Assembly (NCBI GenBank): GCA_028275365.1
Contig: JAPWUU010000010.1
Location: forward strand, 1 to 39,698
Reading direction: 5' to 3'
Source of the DNA: Candidatus Caldatribacterium sp.
GTDB lineage: Bacteria > Atribacterota > Atribacteria > Atribacterales > Caldatribacteriaceae
Length of the DNA stretch: 39,698 nucleotides
Below, piece after piece: positions 1 to 6,850 of the stretch. Position 1 is the first letter of the stretch. Each line of letters starts with the position of its first letter. Made by a program: the position numbers and the translations under genes. The notes beneath the pieces were generated by a model. It was not told the origin of the DNA and did not search any database. It saw only the letters and a program-made list of their open reading frames with translations.

Positions 1-261
1 GAAGCGGGATTCCCGGCCAAGGTTCTCAGTAATACTAGTGAGAAAGGCGATGACGTCGTGTTTTGTGGTTTTCTCGATTTCCTTCATGCGCTCGGGAGAA
101 AAGCGGAGATTTGCCCGAACCCGTTCAACGTCCTCCTTCGGGACAACCCCGAGTTCCCCCCAGGCCTCAAGCACGAGCATTTCAATCCGTATCCAGACCT
201 CGAAGCGATGGGCATCGCTCCAGATAGCCTGCATTCTCGGCAGCGTGTAGCGCTCAATCAT
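1..261 (-). CDS. purB: Adenylosuccinate lyase, N-terminal part (cut by window edge)
   Basis: PurB catalyses two fumarate-releasing steps of purine biosynthesis: SAICAR to AICAR and adenylosuccinate to AMP. Only the first 87 codons are present; the rest lies beyond base 1. The start reads MIERYTLPRMQAIWSDAHRF, the typical N-terminus of bacterial PurB, followed by the usual helical W(I/L)xxE, EAWGELG and VPKEDVE segments and by KTTKHDV, which matches the family's E-x-x-T-x-H-D-V substrate-loop region. The ATG at 261 has a strong Shine-Dalgarno (GGAAAGGAGG) six bases upstream. It is divergent from the small membrane-protein gene at 384. Other purine genes (purK, purE) lie at the far side of the flagellar operon. 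Identity is firm; activity cannot be judged from a fragment. Confidence 0.93.
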   Translation of the reverse strand, partial: MIERYTLPRMQAIWSDAHRFEVWIRIEMLVLEAWGELGVVPKEDVERVRANLRFSPERMKEIEKTTKHDVIAFLTSITENLGRESRF

Positions 262-290
262 CCCTATCCTCCTTTCCAGGGTTCCCTAAA

Positions 291-299
291 ATTCTACCA
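291..299 (-). promoter_or_regulatory. Extended -10 promoter element for purB
   Basis: On the minus strand the sequence reads TGGTAGAAT, a TGn extended -10 followed by a TAGAAT box, about 30 bases before the purB ATG. No good -35 hexamer lies 16-18 bases further up (TCAAAA at 17), as is common for extended -10 promoters. The same TGGTA-AAT signature precedes purK at 28080-28088. This is a prediction from pattern only. Confidence 0.4.
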
Positions 300-323
300 C
301 GACTCCTCTGCCCTTTTGAAAAC

Positions 324-331
324 GACCGGTC
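324..331. promoter_or_regulatory. 8-bp palindrome GACCGGTC in the divergent purB / membrane-protein promoter region
   Basis: A perfect palindrome GACCGGTC lies midway between the two divergent genes. The longer arms CGACC and GGTCG, 14 bases apart (about 323-346), surround part of it. Position between two divergent promoters would suit an operator, but an 8-bp palindrome in GC-rich DNA can be chance. Confidence 0.2.
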
Positions 332-354
332 TTCCCGTGGTGGTCGCATCGTCT

Positions 355-360
355 TATAAT
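355..360 (+). promoter_or_regulatory. -10 box (TATAAT) for the DUF6512-like gene
   Basis: A perfect TATAAT ends 10 bases before the Shine-Dalgarno AAGGAG (371-376) of the next gene. The hexamer 17 bases upstream (TTCCCG) is a poor -35, so the promoter may be activator-dependent or weak. The expected transcript start is near 367, giving a leader of about 17 bases. Confidence 0.4.
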
Positions 361-383
361 GAAAGCAAAAAAGGAGAATGGCC

Positions 384-887
384 ATGGGGATTCTCACCAA
401 AACGCTCCTGTACCTCGGGCTTTATGCGCTCCTCCACTTCGGGTACGAGGCCACGGGGTGGGAGGTGCTGCGTCCGGTCTTCGGTGGCAGTGAGTCGGTC
501 TTTGAGCACCTCAAGATGGGCTTTTTTGCCTATTTCTTCGCCTCACTCCTGGAATTCGGCCTCCTCAGGAGGCGTCCCGTTTTCCCCCGGGGGTTCTGGT
601 TCTCACGCCTTCTGGTAACCTGGTCCATTCCCTGGGTGATCGTCACTGTATGGTACCTCGTCCCCGGGCTTTTCGGACAACCTCTGCCGCTTGCCCTGGA
701 ACTTGCCTGGGCACTTGGGGTGACGTTCCTCTCGGGGATCTTCGGCGGAGCGCTCGAGCGGGGGCTCGAAGACGAATGGCCTTCTTCTTCTCTGAGGGTG
801 GTCCTCGTGCTCTTCGGCGCTGCGGTGTTCTTCTTCGTGTGGTTCACCTACCGCACGCCCTGGATTGACCTCTTCGAAATTCCTTAG
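384..887 (+). CDS. DUF6512-like small integral membrane protein
   Basis: A protein of 167 residues with four to five hydrophobic segments (about 5-20, 45-58, 75-95, 107-125 and 140-155) and an N-terminal signature with W-E-V-x-R-P-x-F-G-G-x-E-S-V-x-E-H-L-K-M, which resembles the DUF6512 family of uncharacterised membrane proteins; this assignment is from memory of the motif. There are two in-frame ATGs, at 378 and 384. The Shine-Dalgarno AAGGAG (371-376) is only one base from the first but seven from the second, so 384 is chosen. The gene is monocistronic, and its stop codon overlaps the stop codon of the convergent comFB-like gene. No function is known; nothing links it to motility except position. 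Confidence 0.7.
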   Translation: MGILTKTLLYLGLYALLHFGYEATGWEVLRPVFGGSESVFEHLKMGFFAYFFASLLEFGLLRRRPVFPRGFWFSRLLVTWSIPWVIVTVWYLVPGLFGQPLPLALELAWALGVTFLSGIFGGALERGLEDEWPSSSLRVVLVLFGAAVFFFVWFTYRTPWIDLFEIP

Positions 888-1162
888 GCGTTCTGTGAGT
901 CCTTGCAGCGGGGTCGGGCGATGACGATGTCCGCAGCCTGAAGCAGCGCTTCAAGCATGTCGACTTGCACCTGGGGACTCTCAAGCTCAAGGCGGGCAAA
1001 GACCTCGCCCCGTTCCCGGGAAACGTACTTTGGAGGAAGGGCACGGAGCGCCAAGGCCAGAACGTCTTCCTGGCACTGAGGACACCGGCAAAGCTCTGGT
1101 TTCACCGCATAGACTTCAGGAAGGATCTTCCGCAGGGCATCCTCAAGGATGTTCTTGAGCAC
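884..1162 (-). CDS. comFB: ComFB family protein (possible cyclic-dinucleotide receptor)
   Basis: The protein has 92 residues and begins at GTG with Shine-Dalgarno GGTGAG five bases upstream. It shows the ComFB layout: an N-terminal helix (LKNILEDALRKIL), a cysteine cluster C25-x-C27-x2-C30, then the family's D-(V/I)-x-A-L-A-L-x-x-L-P-P-x-Y-V block and a G-E-V strand. ComFB was first seen in the Bacillus comF locus; members of the family have been reported to bind cyclic dinucleotides, and the cysteines may bind zinc. It is the last gene of the 27-kb flagellar operon, 12 bases after the preceding small gene, which suggests a role in motility control. Its stop codon (TAA on minus, 886-884) overlaps that of the convergent gene (TAG, 885-887), so no terminator fits between them. 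Confidence 0.8.
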   Translation of the reverse strand: MLKNILEDALRKILPEVYAVKPELCRCPQCQEDVLALALRALPPKYVSRERGEVFARLELESPQVQVDMLEALLQAADIVIARPRCKDSQNA

Positions 1163-1174
1163 AGAAGCTCACCC

Positions 1175-1495
1175 CTAAGCCGTTGTGTCGATGAGATGAC
1201 CGGGTTCACCGGAATCTCTGCGGTTCTCAGGTGGCTGGACTTCCACCTCCTGTGGGGAGGAAGCCCTCGCCTTTTCCCCTCTCTCCTTTTCCCTCTTCTT
1301 CTCCCTCCACTTACTCCGCTGTGCCTGCGGCGAAGAAGCCACGGTCTCCTCAACCTGCTGTGCTTGCCGAGCAAGTTCCTGAGCGAAAACCTGCCCCTGG
1401 GCACTCAGGGCGCCTTCTTGCACTCGCTGCACCCGGGCAACCTCAGGTGCCCGGGTGACGACATTCTGCATGTTGACCGGGTCGATCACGACCAT
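1175..1495 (-). CDS. Small flagellar-locus protein of unknown function
   Basis: A charged protein of 106 residues. Its N-terminus (VVIDPVNMQNVVTRAPEVAR) resembles short proteins found next to fapA/sigD genes in clostridial flagellar loci, usually with a V-D-x-Q-N-V start. The middle (about 57-80) is a very Lys/Arg/Glu-rich, probably helical or disordered stretch. There is no signal peptide or membrane segment. The ATG at 1495 lies inside the end of fapA and has Shine-Dalgarno AAAGGAGGG directly before it, so translation is coupled. I do not recognise a function; an export or adaptor role is only a guess from context. Confidence 0.6.
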   Translation of the reverse strand: MVVIDPVNMQNVVTRAPEVARVQRVQEGALSAQGQVFAQELARQAQQVEETVASSPQAQRSKWREKKREKERGEKARASSPQEVEVQPPENRRDSGEPGHLIDTTA

Positions 1496-2931
1496 CCCTC
1501 CTTTACCCGGGGTCGCTCAAAGGACCCGATAACCACATCCTTGTCCTTCTCGTAGAAGGAGGCGTAGACAATTTCGTCCCGCACGATATAGGTGAATTTC
1601 CCGATGGTGATGCGGACCTGAGGGTACACTTTCTCCTCAACGAGCACCTTTCCCTCATGATGCTCAAGAATTTCCTCGATTTCTGCCAGCCGCTCCGCAG
1701 AGATTTTTTCCTGCTCCCGGGCAAGCTCATAGGTCTCCTTTGCTTTTTTCAGCGCCTCAAGGAGTTTCGGCTCAAGACAGGTTCCGCTTTTTTGCTTCCG
1801 CCAGGCAAGCTGAAAAACCTTTTCCGCCTCCTGAATGGTCTCCCTGGCCTTCTTGAGGTTATCCTGAACCCTCCTGTATTCCTCCTGGAGCTCAGGATCA
1901 AGACCCACAACCACCTCAGTCCTCGTCCCCATGGGGGATCCCAGAACCCTGACCCAGACGAGATTCCCCGCCTTCGTCACCCCGCCGACGAGAAGCCCCT
2001 TTTTCCCCCGGACGATCACGTTTCTCCCTGCCGAGAGGAAACTGTGGAGTGCCGCCTCCTCCACCAGGATATCTCCCCGGGCCTTCACCGTGGCATTCTC
2101 CACTACCCGCACGATGACGTTTCCTTCTGCCTCCACCACACCTTTCTCCCCTCCAAAAAATCCCTTCCGGATGCGGACATTCCCCCCAGCCTTGATAGTT
2201 GCCGCCTCAACGCTCTCCCAGACCTCGACATCCCCCTCGGCGGAGACGGAAAACCCCGAGCGCACGGTTCCCCGCACCACCACCGACCCGACGAAATGGA
2301 CATCCCCGGTTTTCGGCCCCACATCGCCGTCAATCTCAAAAAGGGGGAGAACGGAAACGACCTTGCCCACCACCACCGGACGCCCCGAAACCTTGGCCAC
2401 AGCTCTCTCCCCGCCATCGATGAGCTCCACGTTCTTCCCCACCCGGATTTTCGCCGGACGTCCGGGGGGTGCGGGAACCTCCTTCCCGAAGACGTTCTTC
2501 CCCGGGATGCCTTCCTGCGGAGGGATGAGCTCGGCCACAAGGTCTCCTGCCCGGACCTCAGGGATGTGGAGGATGCCGAAGAGCTCTTTCTGGCTTTCCG
2601 GCTCCTCAAGGAAATCCCGGTGGACTTCCTCTTCAAAGAGGTACCGGACTTCCCCATCTTTCCCGCGCTGGGGCCGAACGCCCTCAGCGACGAGGTAATG
2701 GCCAGAACTCGTAAGAAGTAACTTCCCCCGTTCCTGCGCCTCCTTCGCAAGACCAAAAACGATACCCTTGCGACGAAGGTACTCTTCAAGCTCCTCGTAG
2801 GGAGCAAGGTCCTCTTCTGTAAGGGGTTTTTTAACCACGATTTCTGCTCGCATGCCGTCGGTGGGGACAAGAAGCTGGAAAAACCCGTCATGCTCCAGAC
2901 CATCAAGGGGCCTTTTCTCGTCCTTCTCCAC
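1486..2931 (-). CDS. fapA: FapA / DUF342 polymerising-scaffold-like protein
   Basis: About 481 residues. The N-terminal third is a mixed alpha/beta domain ending in G-x-D-L-(V)-A-E-x-I-P-P-Q-E-G-I-P-G-K-N-V-F-G-K, the hallmark that opens the DUF342 beta-helix. Next come repeating short strands with glycines (V-x-G-x-V-x-x-G-x-x-V-x-A-x-G-D-V-E-V), a right-handed beta-helix, up to about residue 335. A coiled-coil helical hairpin follows (about 340-425), then a small C-terminal beta domain. Family members sit in flagellar loci of many anaerobes, and the Vibrio homologue FapA is linked to flagellar assembly. A TTG at 2955 is possible, but the GTG at 2931 has GGGAGGG eight bases upstream, so it is preferred. 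It overlaps the 3' end of fliA by 29 bases. Confidence 0.85.
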   Translation of the reverse strand: MEKDEKRPLDGLEHDGFFQLLVPTDGMRAEIVVKKPLTEEDLAPYEELEEYLRRKGIVFGLAKEAQERGKLLLTSSGHYLVAEGVRPQRGKDGEVRYLFEEEVHRDFLEEPESQKELFGILHIPEVRAGDLVAELIPPQEGIPGKNVFGKEVPAPPGRPAKIRVGKNVELIDGGERAVAKVSGRPVVVGKVVSVLPLFEIDGDVGPKTGDVHFVGSVVVRGTVRSGFSVSAEGDVEVWESVEAATIKAGGNVRIRKGFFGGEKGVVEAEGNVIVRVVENATVKARGDILVEEAALHSFLSAGRNVIVRGKKGLLVGGVTKAGNLVWVRVLGSPMGTRTEVVVGLDPELQEEYRRVQDNLKKARETIQEAEKVFQLAWRKQKSGTCLEPKLLEALKKAKETYELAREQEKISAERLAEIEEILEHHEGKVLVEEKVYPQVRITIGKFTYIVRDEIVYASFYEKDKDVVIGSFERPRVKEGWS

Positions 2932-3676
2932 GCTGCTTTCCCTCCCACTCCTCAAGACGCATCCGGAGACGAAGGAGGGTCCGGGTAAGAATCTGGGACA
3001 CCCTCCCTTCGCTCACCGAAAGCACCTCACCGATTTCCCTCAAGGTCAGACCCTCAAAGTAGTAGAGGCTCAGGATGAGCCGTTCCCGCTCAGGCAGCTC
3101 GTCGATGAGCCGCCCGAGGTACTCGAGGAGCTCCCGGTCCTCAAGCACCTCCGAAGGGTCGGGCACTTCCCTCACGCCCTCGCCCTCGATCTCTTCTTCC
3201 TCCCCGAAGAACAGCGCCGGTTTCCCCTGCTCCACAAGCCAGGTGATTTCCCGAAGAGAAAGCCCTGTGACTTCCGAGAGGTCCTCAAGGGTGGGTTCTC
3301 CTCCTTTCTCCTTCTCCCACTGGCGCCAGGCTTCAAGCACCCGGCGCAGGTTCTGGCGCTCACCCCGGGTAAGAGGGTCGAGACTCCGGAGGTAATCGAG
3401 AATAGCTCCCCGGATGCGGGAGAGGGCATAGGTCTCAAAACGCACGCCTCTTCGGGGTTCAAATCGGTCAAGGGCCTGCAAAAGCCCAAGGATACCGTAC
3501 CCTTCGAGGTCTTCCCGGTCGATGTACGGTGGGAGGAGGTAGAGGATGCGTCCCACGACGATTCGCACGAGAAAAAGGTAGTGTTCGAGGAGTTTTTCCC
3601 GGGAAGCCCTATCGCGCCGGGTGAGGAAATCGTGCCAGAGTTTCTCTATATCCTCAGACTTCTCGACGATGTTCAT
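2903..3676 (-). CDS. fliA: Flagellar sigma factor sigma-28 (FliA/SigD)
   Basis: A sigma-70 family factor of 257 residues without region 1.1. Region 2 spans about 20-100 (Y-L-F-L-V-R-I-V-V-G-R; D-x-E-D-L-E-x-Y-G-I-L-G-L-L-Q-A-L-D-R-F-E-P; F-E-T-Y-A-L-S-R-I-R-G-A-I-L-D-Y-L-R-S-L-D). Region 3 lies at about 105-170, and region 4 at about 185-245 (L-P-E-R-E-R-L-I-L-S-L-Y-Y-F-E-G-L-T-L-R-E-I-G-E-V-L-x-V-S-E-G-R-V-S-Q-I). The G-A-I-L-D-Y-L-R and E-x-R-V-S-Q-I forms are typical of FliA/WhiG. It directs polymerase to late flagellar and chemotaxis genes; a matching promoter precedes the mcp gene at 30848. The ATG overlaps the TGA of the upstream gene (TGATG). No flgM anti-sigma gene is visible in the window. 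Confidence 0.95.
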   Translation of the reverse strand: MNIVEKSEDIEKLWHDFLTRRDRASREKLLEHYLFLVRIVVGRILYLLPPYIDREDLEGYGILGLLQALDRFEPRRGVRFETYALSRIRGAILDYLRSLDPLTRGERQNLRRVLEAWRQWEKEKGGEPTLEDLSEVTGLSLREITWLVEQGKPALFFGEEEEIEGEGVREVPDPSEVLEDRELLEYLGRLIDELPERERLILSLYYFEGLTLREIGEVLSVSEGRVSQILTRTLLRLRMRLEEWEGKQRGEGREKAP

Positions 3677-3909
3677 CACGAGCTCTCACCTGTCTTGTCC
3701 TGGGGGATGCCCTGCCGCATGATCCAGAAAAAGTAGGCAAAAAGGAGGGCATACACCACCCCGAAAAGTATGGGAAGCCGCACACTTAAAGCCCAGAGGC
3801 TCATGCCCCGGAGTATTCCCAAAAGCACATACGCCAGGACGAACGCCCAGGCCCCAAGAAGGGCAAAAAGCTGCGCCAGACCCCTCCGGTACTGTTTCTC
3901 ATCCCTCAT
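3676..3909 (-). CDS. Small two-helix membrane protein in the cheD-fliA interval
   Basis: A 77-residue protein with two predicted transmembrane helices (about 13-33 and 41-63) and a charged N-terminus (MRDEKQYRRG) and C-terminus. It starts at an ATG that overlaps the cheD stop (ATGA) and ends on the fliA start (TGATG), so it is translationally coupled to both. I do not recognise the family. Its length and two-helix form recall small uncharacterised membrane proteins found near sigD in other flagellar operons. No function is assigned. Confidence 0.65.
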   Translation of the reverse strand: MRDEKQYRRGLAQLFALLGAWAFVLAYVLLGILRGMSLWALSVRLPILFGVVYALLFAYFFWIMRQGIPQDKTGESS

Positions 3910-4382
3910 ATCACCATGACATCCCGCCCAAGGATTTTGATCTCGAGTCTCCCATCCTCAAGGTAGAAGAAAATGCTCCGCCCCCGGTTCCCTCCAATGT
4001 CCTCGCCCTTTAGAGGGATTCCAAGGACCTTCAGGGCTTCCCTGACCGCCTCGGCGTTGCGCTTGCCGATGTCAAAAAGCGTATCCGCCCCGGAGAACAT
4101 CTTCGCTCCTCCCGAAATCTTGGCGAGAATATTCCGCCGGCTCGCTCCCGCTTTCTCGACCTCCGCAAGGAGCGCCGGAACCGCCGTATCGGCGAACTTG
4201 AAGGGATTGCTCTGGCCGGGGAGGTGTTCGGGCAAAAGAACGTGCGCCATCCCCCCGATCCTCCGCACCGGATCGTACAGGCACACCCCTACACAGGAAC
4301 CAAGCCCAAGGACACAGAGGACGTCCTCTGGGTCGTTGCTCACCCGGTACTCTGCCATGCCGACAGCGATTTTCCGTGCCAT
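3906..4382 (-). CDS. cheD: Chemoreceptor glutamine deamidase CheD
   Basis: CheD deamidates specific glutamines on chemoreceptors and also binds CheC, raising its CheY-P phosphatase activity. The protein has 158 residues, the usual size. It shows the G-L-G-S-C-V-G-V motif with the catalytic cysteine (Cys30) and G-G-M-A-H-V-L-L-P with the histidine (His47). Later family blocks are K-x-x-G-G-A-x-M-F, I-G-x-x-N (DIGKRN) and G-G-N-x-G-R-x-x-x-F. The start is the ATG at 4382, one base after the cheC stop, with AGGGG nine bases upstream; a TTG at 4391 is less likely. The adjacency cheC-cheD matches their functional partnership in Bacillus and Thermotoga. Expected targets include the receptor encoded at 30937-33117. 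Confidence 0.95.
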   Translation of the reverse strand: MARKIAVGMAEYRVSNDPEDVLCVLGLGSCVGVCLYDPVRRIGGMAHVLLPEHLPGQSNPFKFADTAVPALLAEVEKAGASRRNILAKISGGAKMFSGADTLFDIGKRNAEAVREALKVLGIPLKGEDIGGNRGRSIFFYLEDGRLEIKILGRDVMVI

Positions 4383-4383
4383 G

Positions 4384-5007
4384 TCACACAACCCCTAAGG
4401 CCTGAAGGATGATCTCTAAAGACCCCGTGTCCGGGATGAGCATGAAGTACCCGGTAATCCGGTCCTCCTCCTCCACGAAAACCGTCTCGATGAGGAGGGC
4501 GTAGTCGCTGTGCTGGGAAATTTCAATGAGGACGACGTCCACGATAGCACCGGCCATGTCCACGGCGATGGCGGGAACGGAATGGTTGAGGTGGAGCCCA
4601 GTGAAATCCGCCAGAGCCGAAAGGTACGAGGACGATAGGATATTCCCAATTTCCCCCATGGCCGATGAGGCGAGCTCATCCATGGAGAGAATCTGGTCCC
4701 TTGAGGGCGCCATATCCCCAAGGAGGATGCGCATGATTTTCAGGGCATCGTCAATGGTCATGACAAAGAGAATGTGCCCCGCAAGGGCACCGAAAACGCT
4801 CAGATACACCCCCAGGACCTCTTTCTCCGGCCCCCCAAGCCACTCGGGAACGTCTTTTAAGGGGAGAATCCTGACCAAGGGCACCTCCATGTTGACCCTC
4901 TTTCCCACCATCTTCGAAAGGGCTGTGGCCGCATTCCCCGCACCGATATTCCCGATTTCCTTCAAGGCGTCAAGTTGCATCTCGTTGAGGTCTTCAAAGA
5001 GGACCAT
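4384..5007 (-). CDS. cheC: CheY-P phosphatase CheC
   Basis: 207 residues with two copies of the CheC active-site signature (D/S)-x3-E-x2-N-x22-P. The first is D13-A-L-K-E-I-G-N... ending in P43 of M-E-V-P. The second is S-A-M-G-E-I-G-N... ending in the P of N-H-S-V-P. Both are intact and keep the 22-residue spacing exactly, so both sites should be active. CheC removes the phosphoryl group from CheY-P and is held in check or stimulated by CheD, encoded one base downstream. With FliY (12911-13939) the cell has two enzymes of this fold and four apparently intact active sites. It lies three bases after cheR. Confidence 0.96.
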   Translation of the reverse strand: MVLFEDLNEMQLDALKEIGNIGAGNAATALSKMVGKRVNMEVPLVRILPLKDVPEWLGGPEKEVLGVYLSVFGALAGHILFVMTIDDALKIMRILLGDMAPSRDQILSMDELASSAMGEIGNILSSSYLSALADFTGLHLNHSVPAIAVDMAGAIVDVVLIEISQHSDYALLIETVFVEEEDRITGYFMLIPDTGSLEIILQALGVV

Positions 5008-5010
5008 CGC

Positions 5011-5811
5011 TCACCCCTTCCTCTCTTTCCGGTAGAAGAACGGCAGAACGTACCGGAGCCCAAAACTTCCAGGATTGGCAATCCGTTCTGTGCTCCCAAT
5101 CCAGAGATACCCTCCCGCCCGGAGTGCTTCAGAAAGCCTGCGAAAGGCCACCTCTTTGGCTCGATCCTCGAAGTAAATCACCACATTCCGGCACACCACA
5201 AGGTCAAAGACCTCCCGCACCGGATCCTGGAGGAGGTCATGGTGTTCGAACACCACGCGCTTTTTCAGAAAAGGTGCAATCTGGAAGCGACCATCCTCAA
5301 GCCGTTCAAAGTATCGGGCGAGGTACTCAGGCGGGACATTCCCCAGGTACTGTTCCACGTACACCCCTCGTCTCCCCTGTTCCAGAGCGTCGTCGTCGAT
5401 GTCGGTAGCCCAGATGCGGTAGGGCTTTTTGACCCCCATCTCTTCGAGGAGGATGGCGATGGAGTACGCCTCGCTCCCCACCGAACACCCGGCGCTCCAG
5501 ATGCGGAGCACCGGCCCACCGCCTGAAAGAATCTCGGGGAGGATACGCTGCCGCAGGTCCTCAAAGCGCTCGGGATTCCGAAAGAACTCCGAGACATTGA
5601 TGGCGAAACGGTTCTTGAAGTCCTCGAGAACTTCAGGTTTGGTCTCAAGAAGCCTCACGTACTCGGCCACATCCTGTGCCCCTGCCCGGAGCATAATGAA
5701 GTGCAACCGGCGACGGAGCTGATTCTCCTTGTAATAGGAAAGATCAATCCCGGTGAGCCGGCGAACCACATGTCGCAAAAGCGCTAAATCCTCACTCCGT
5801 ATGGTCTCCAT
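5011..5811 (-). CDS. cheR: Chemoreceptor methyltransferase CheR
   Basis: CheR methylates receptor glutamates using S-adenosylmethionine. The protein has 266 residues. The N-terminal CheR_N helical domain (about 1-75) contains L-L-R-x-V-V-x-x-x-T-G-I-D-L-S-x-Y-K. The C-terminal SAM-binding domain has I-W-S-A-G-C-S-V-G-S-E-A-Y-S-I-A, A-T-D-I-D-D-D-A-L, and D-L-V-V-C-R-N-V-x-I-Y-F. There is no VgrG-like or TPR extension. The ATG at 5811 lies 20 bases inside the 3' end of cheB; the upstream extension that stays open in frame is not conserved sequence. It replaces the cheA-cheW pair often found after cheB in this type of operon. Confidence 0.95.
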   Translation of the reverse strand: METIRSEDLALLRHVVRRLTGIDLSYYKENQLRRRLHFIMLRAGAQDVAEYVRLLETKPEVLEDFKNRFAINVSEFFRNPERFEDLRQRILPEILSGGGPVLRIWSAGCSVGSEAYSIAILLEEMGVKKPYRIWATDIDDDALEQGRRGVYVEQYLGNVPPEYLARYFERLEDGRFQIAPFLKKRVVFEHHDLLQDPVREVFDLVVCRNVVIYFEDRAKEVAFRRLSEALRAGGYLWIGSTERIANPGSFGLRYVLPFFYRKERKG

Positions 5812-6850
5812 GGCGATCCCAATCCACGATGGCCCTGCCAATCTCCTCGATAGGGAGCACAAGGTCCGCAAGGCCCTCTTCGATAACCGCCCGGGGCATG
5901 CCGAAAATAAGGGAAGTCTTCTCGTCCTGGGCAATCACCGCTCCTCCCCGGGCTTTGAGTTTCCGGCAGCCCTCAAGGCCATCTTTCCCCATGCCAGTGA
6001 GAATCACGGCCAGCACCCGGTCACCGAAGACCTCAACGAGAGAAGAGAGGGAAATATCTGCACAGGGTTTCAGGCCCTTAAGTGGGGGACGGTCGTCAAG
6101 CACCAGGCGCCGGTCGCCATCGACGACGAGGTGCTTCCCTCCTGGGGCCAGAAAGGCGTGGTTGACAAGAATCGCCTCTCCTCCCTGGGCTTCCCGTACC
6201 GGAAAAGGCGCAAGGTCACTCAGGCGATCGGCCAGGCTTTTCGTGAAACCCGGGGGCATGTGCTGGACAAGGACCATACCACTTCGTCGCAGGGGCGAAA
6301 GGCCCTGCATGAGAATCTGCAGGGCCTTTGGTCCTCCTGTTGAAGAAGCCACAAAGACCACCCGTTGGGACTCACGCTGCACCTCTTTCTCGTGGACCCG
6401 TTTTCTCAGCTTCCCGGTGTGCACCACACCTTCCCGGACCCGCTCAAGGGAAATGGTGCTCACTGCCTTTACCTTCTGGATGATCTCCTCTTTTTTCCGA
6501 TCGATATCCAGGGAAATTGCTCCTGAGGGCTTGGGAATGAAATCGAGCGCCCCGAGCTCAAGCGCCTGCATGGTGACCTCGTTCCCTTCTTGGGTCAGAG
6601 CACTGAGCATGATGACCCGGAGAGGCCGCTCAGGTAGGACCCTCCTCAGGAATTCCAGGCCGTCCATACGGGGCATTTCCACATCAAGGAGCACCACATC
6701 GGGGGAAGCAGCAGGAAGCATCTCCAGCGCCTCCATCCCATCCCGGGCCAGGGCCACCACCTCGATTTCCGGATCGGTCTCCAAGAGATCCTTCACCATC
6801 CGCCGCATGAATACCGAATCGTCCACCACCATGACCCGTACCGGCTTCAT
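5792..6850 (-). CDS. cheB: Chemotaxis methylesterase/response regulator CheB
   Basis: 352 residues. The receiver domain (about 4-125) has the acidic pair D10/D11, phospho-acceptor D56 (L-L-D-V-E-M-P), and K107. The C-terminal methylesterase domain (about 163-345) has the catalytic triad Ser170 (A-S-S-T-G-G-P), His197 (V-Q-H-M-P) and Asp290 (T-G-M-G-K-D-G). CheB removes receptor methyl groups when phosphorylated by CheA, and it also deamidates glutamines in some species; here CheD is present too. Its ATG overlaps the stop of the PilZ gene (ATGA), and its end overlaps cheR. The linker (about 130-162) is basic. Confidence 0.97.
   Translation of the reverse strand: MKPVRVMVVDDSVFMRRMVKDLLETDPEIEVVALARDGMEALEMLPAASPDVVLLDVEMPRMDGLEFLRRVLPERPLRVIMLSALTQEGNEVTMQALELGALDFIPKPSGAISLDIDRKKEEIIQKVKAVSTISLERVREGVVHTGKLRKRVHEKEVQRESQRVVFVASSTGGPKALQILMQGLSPLRRSGMVLVQHMPPGFTKSLADRLSDLAPFPVREAQGGEAILVNHAFLAPGGKHLVVDGDRRLVLDDRPPLKGLKPCADISLSSLVEVFGDRVLAVILTGMGKDGLEGCRKLKARGGAVIAQDEKTSLIFGMPRAVIEEGLADLVLPIEEIGRAIVDWDRHGDHTE

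Noticed and set aside
262-383. Possible purine riboswitch before purB
   Set aside because: The leader after the predicted -10 is only about 25 bases, too short for any known purine aptamer.
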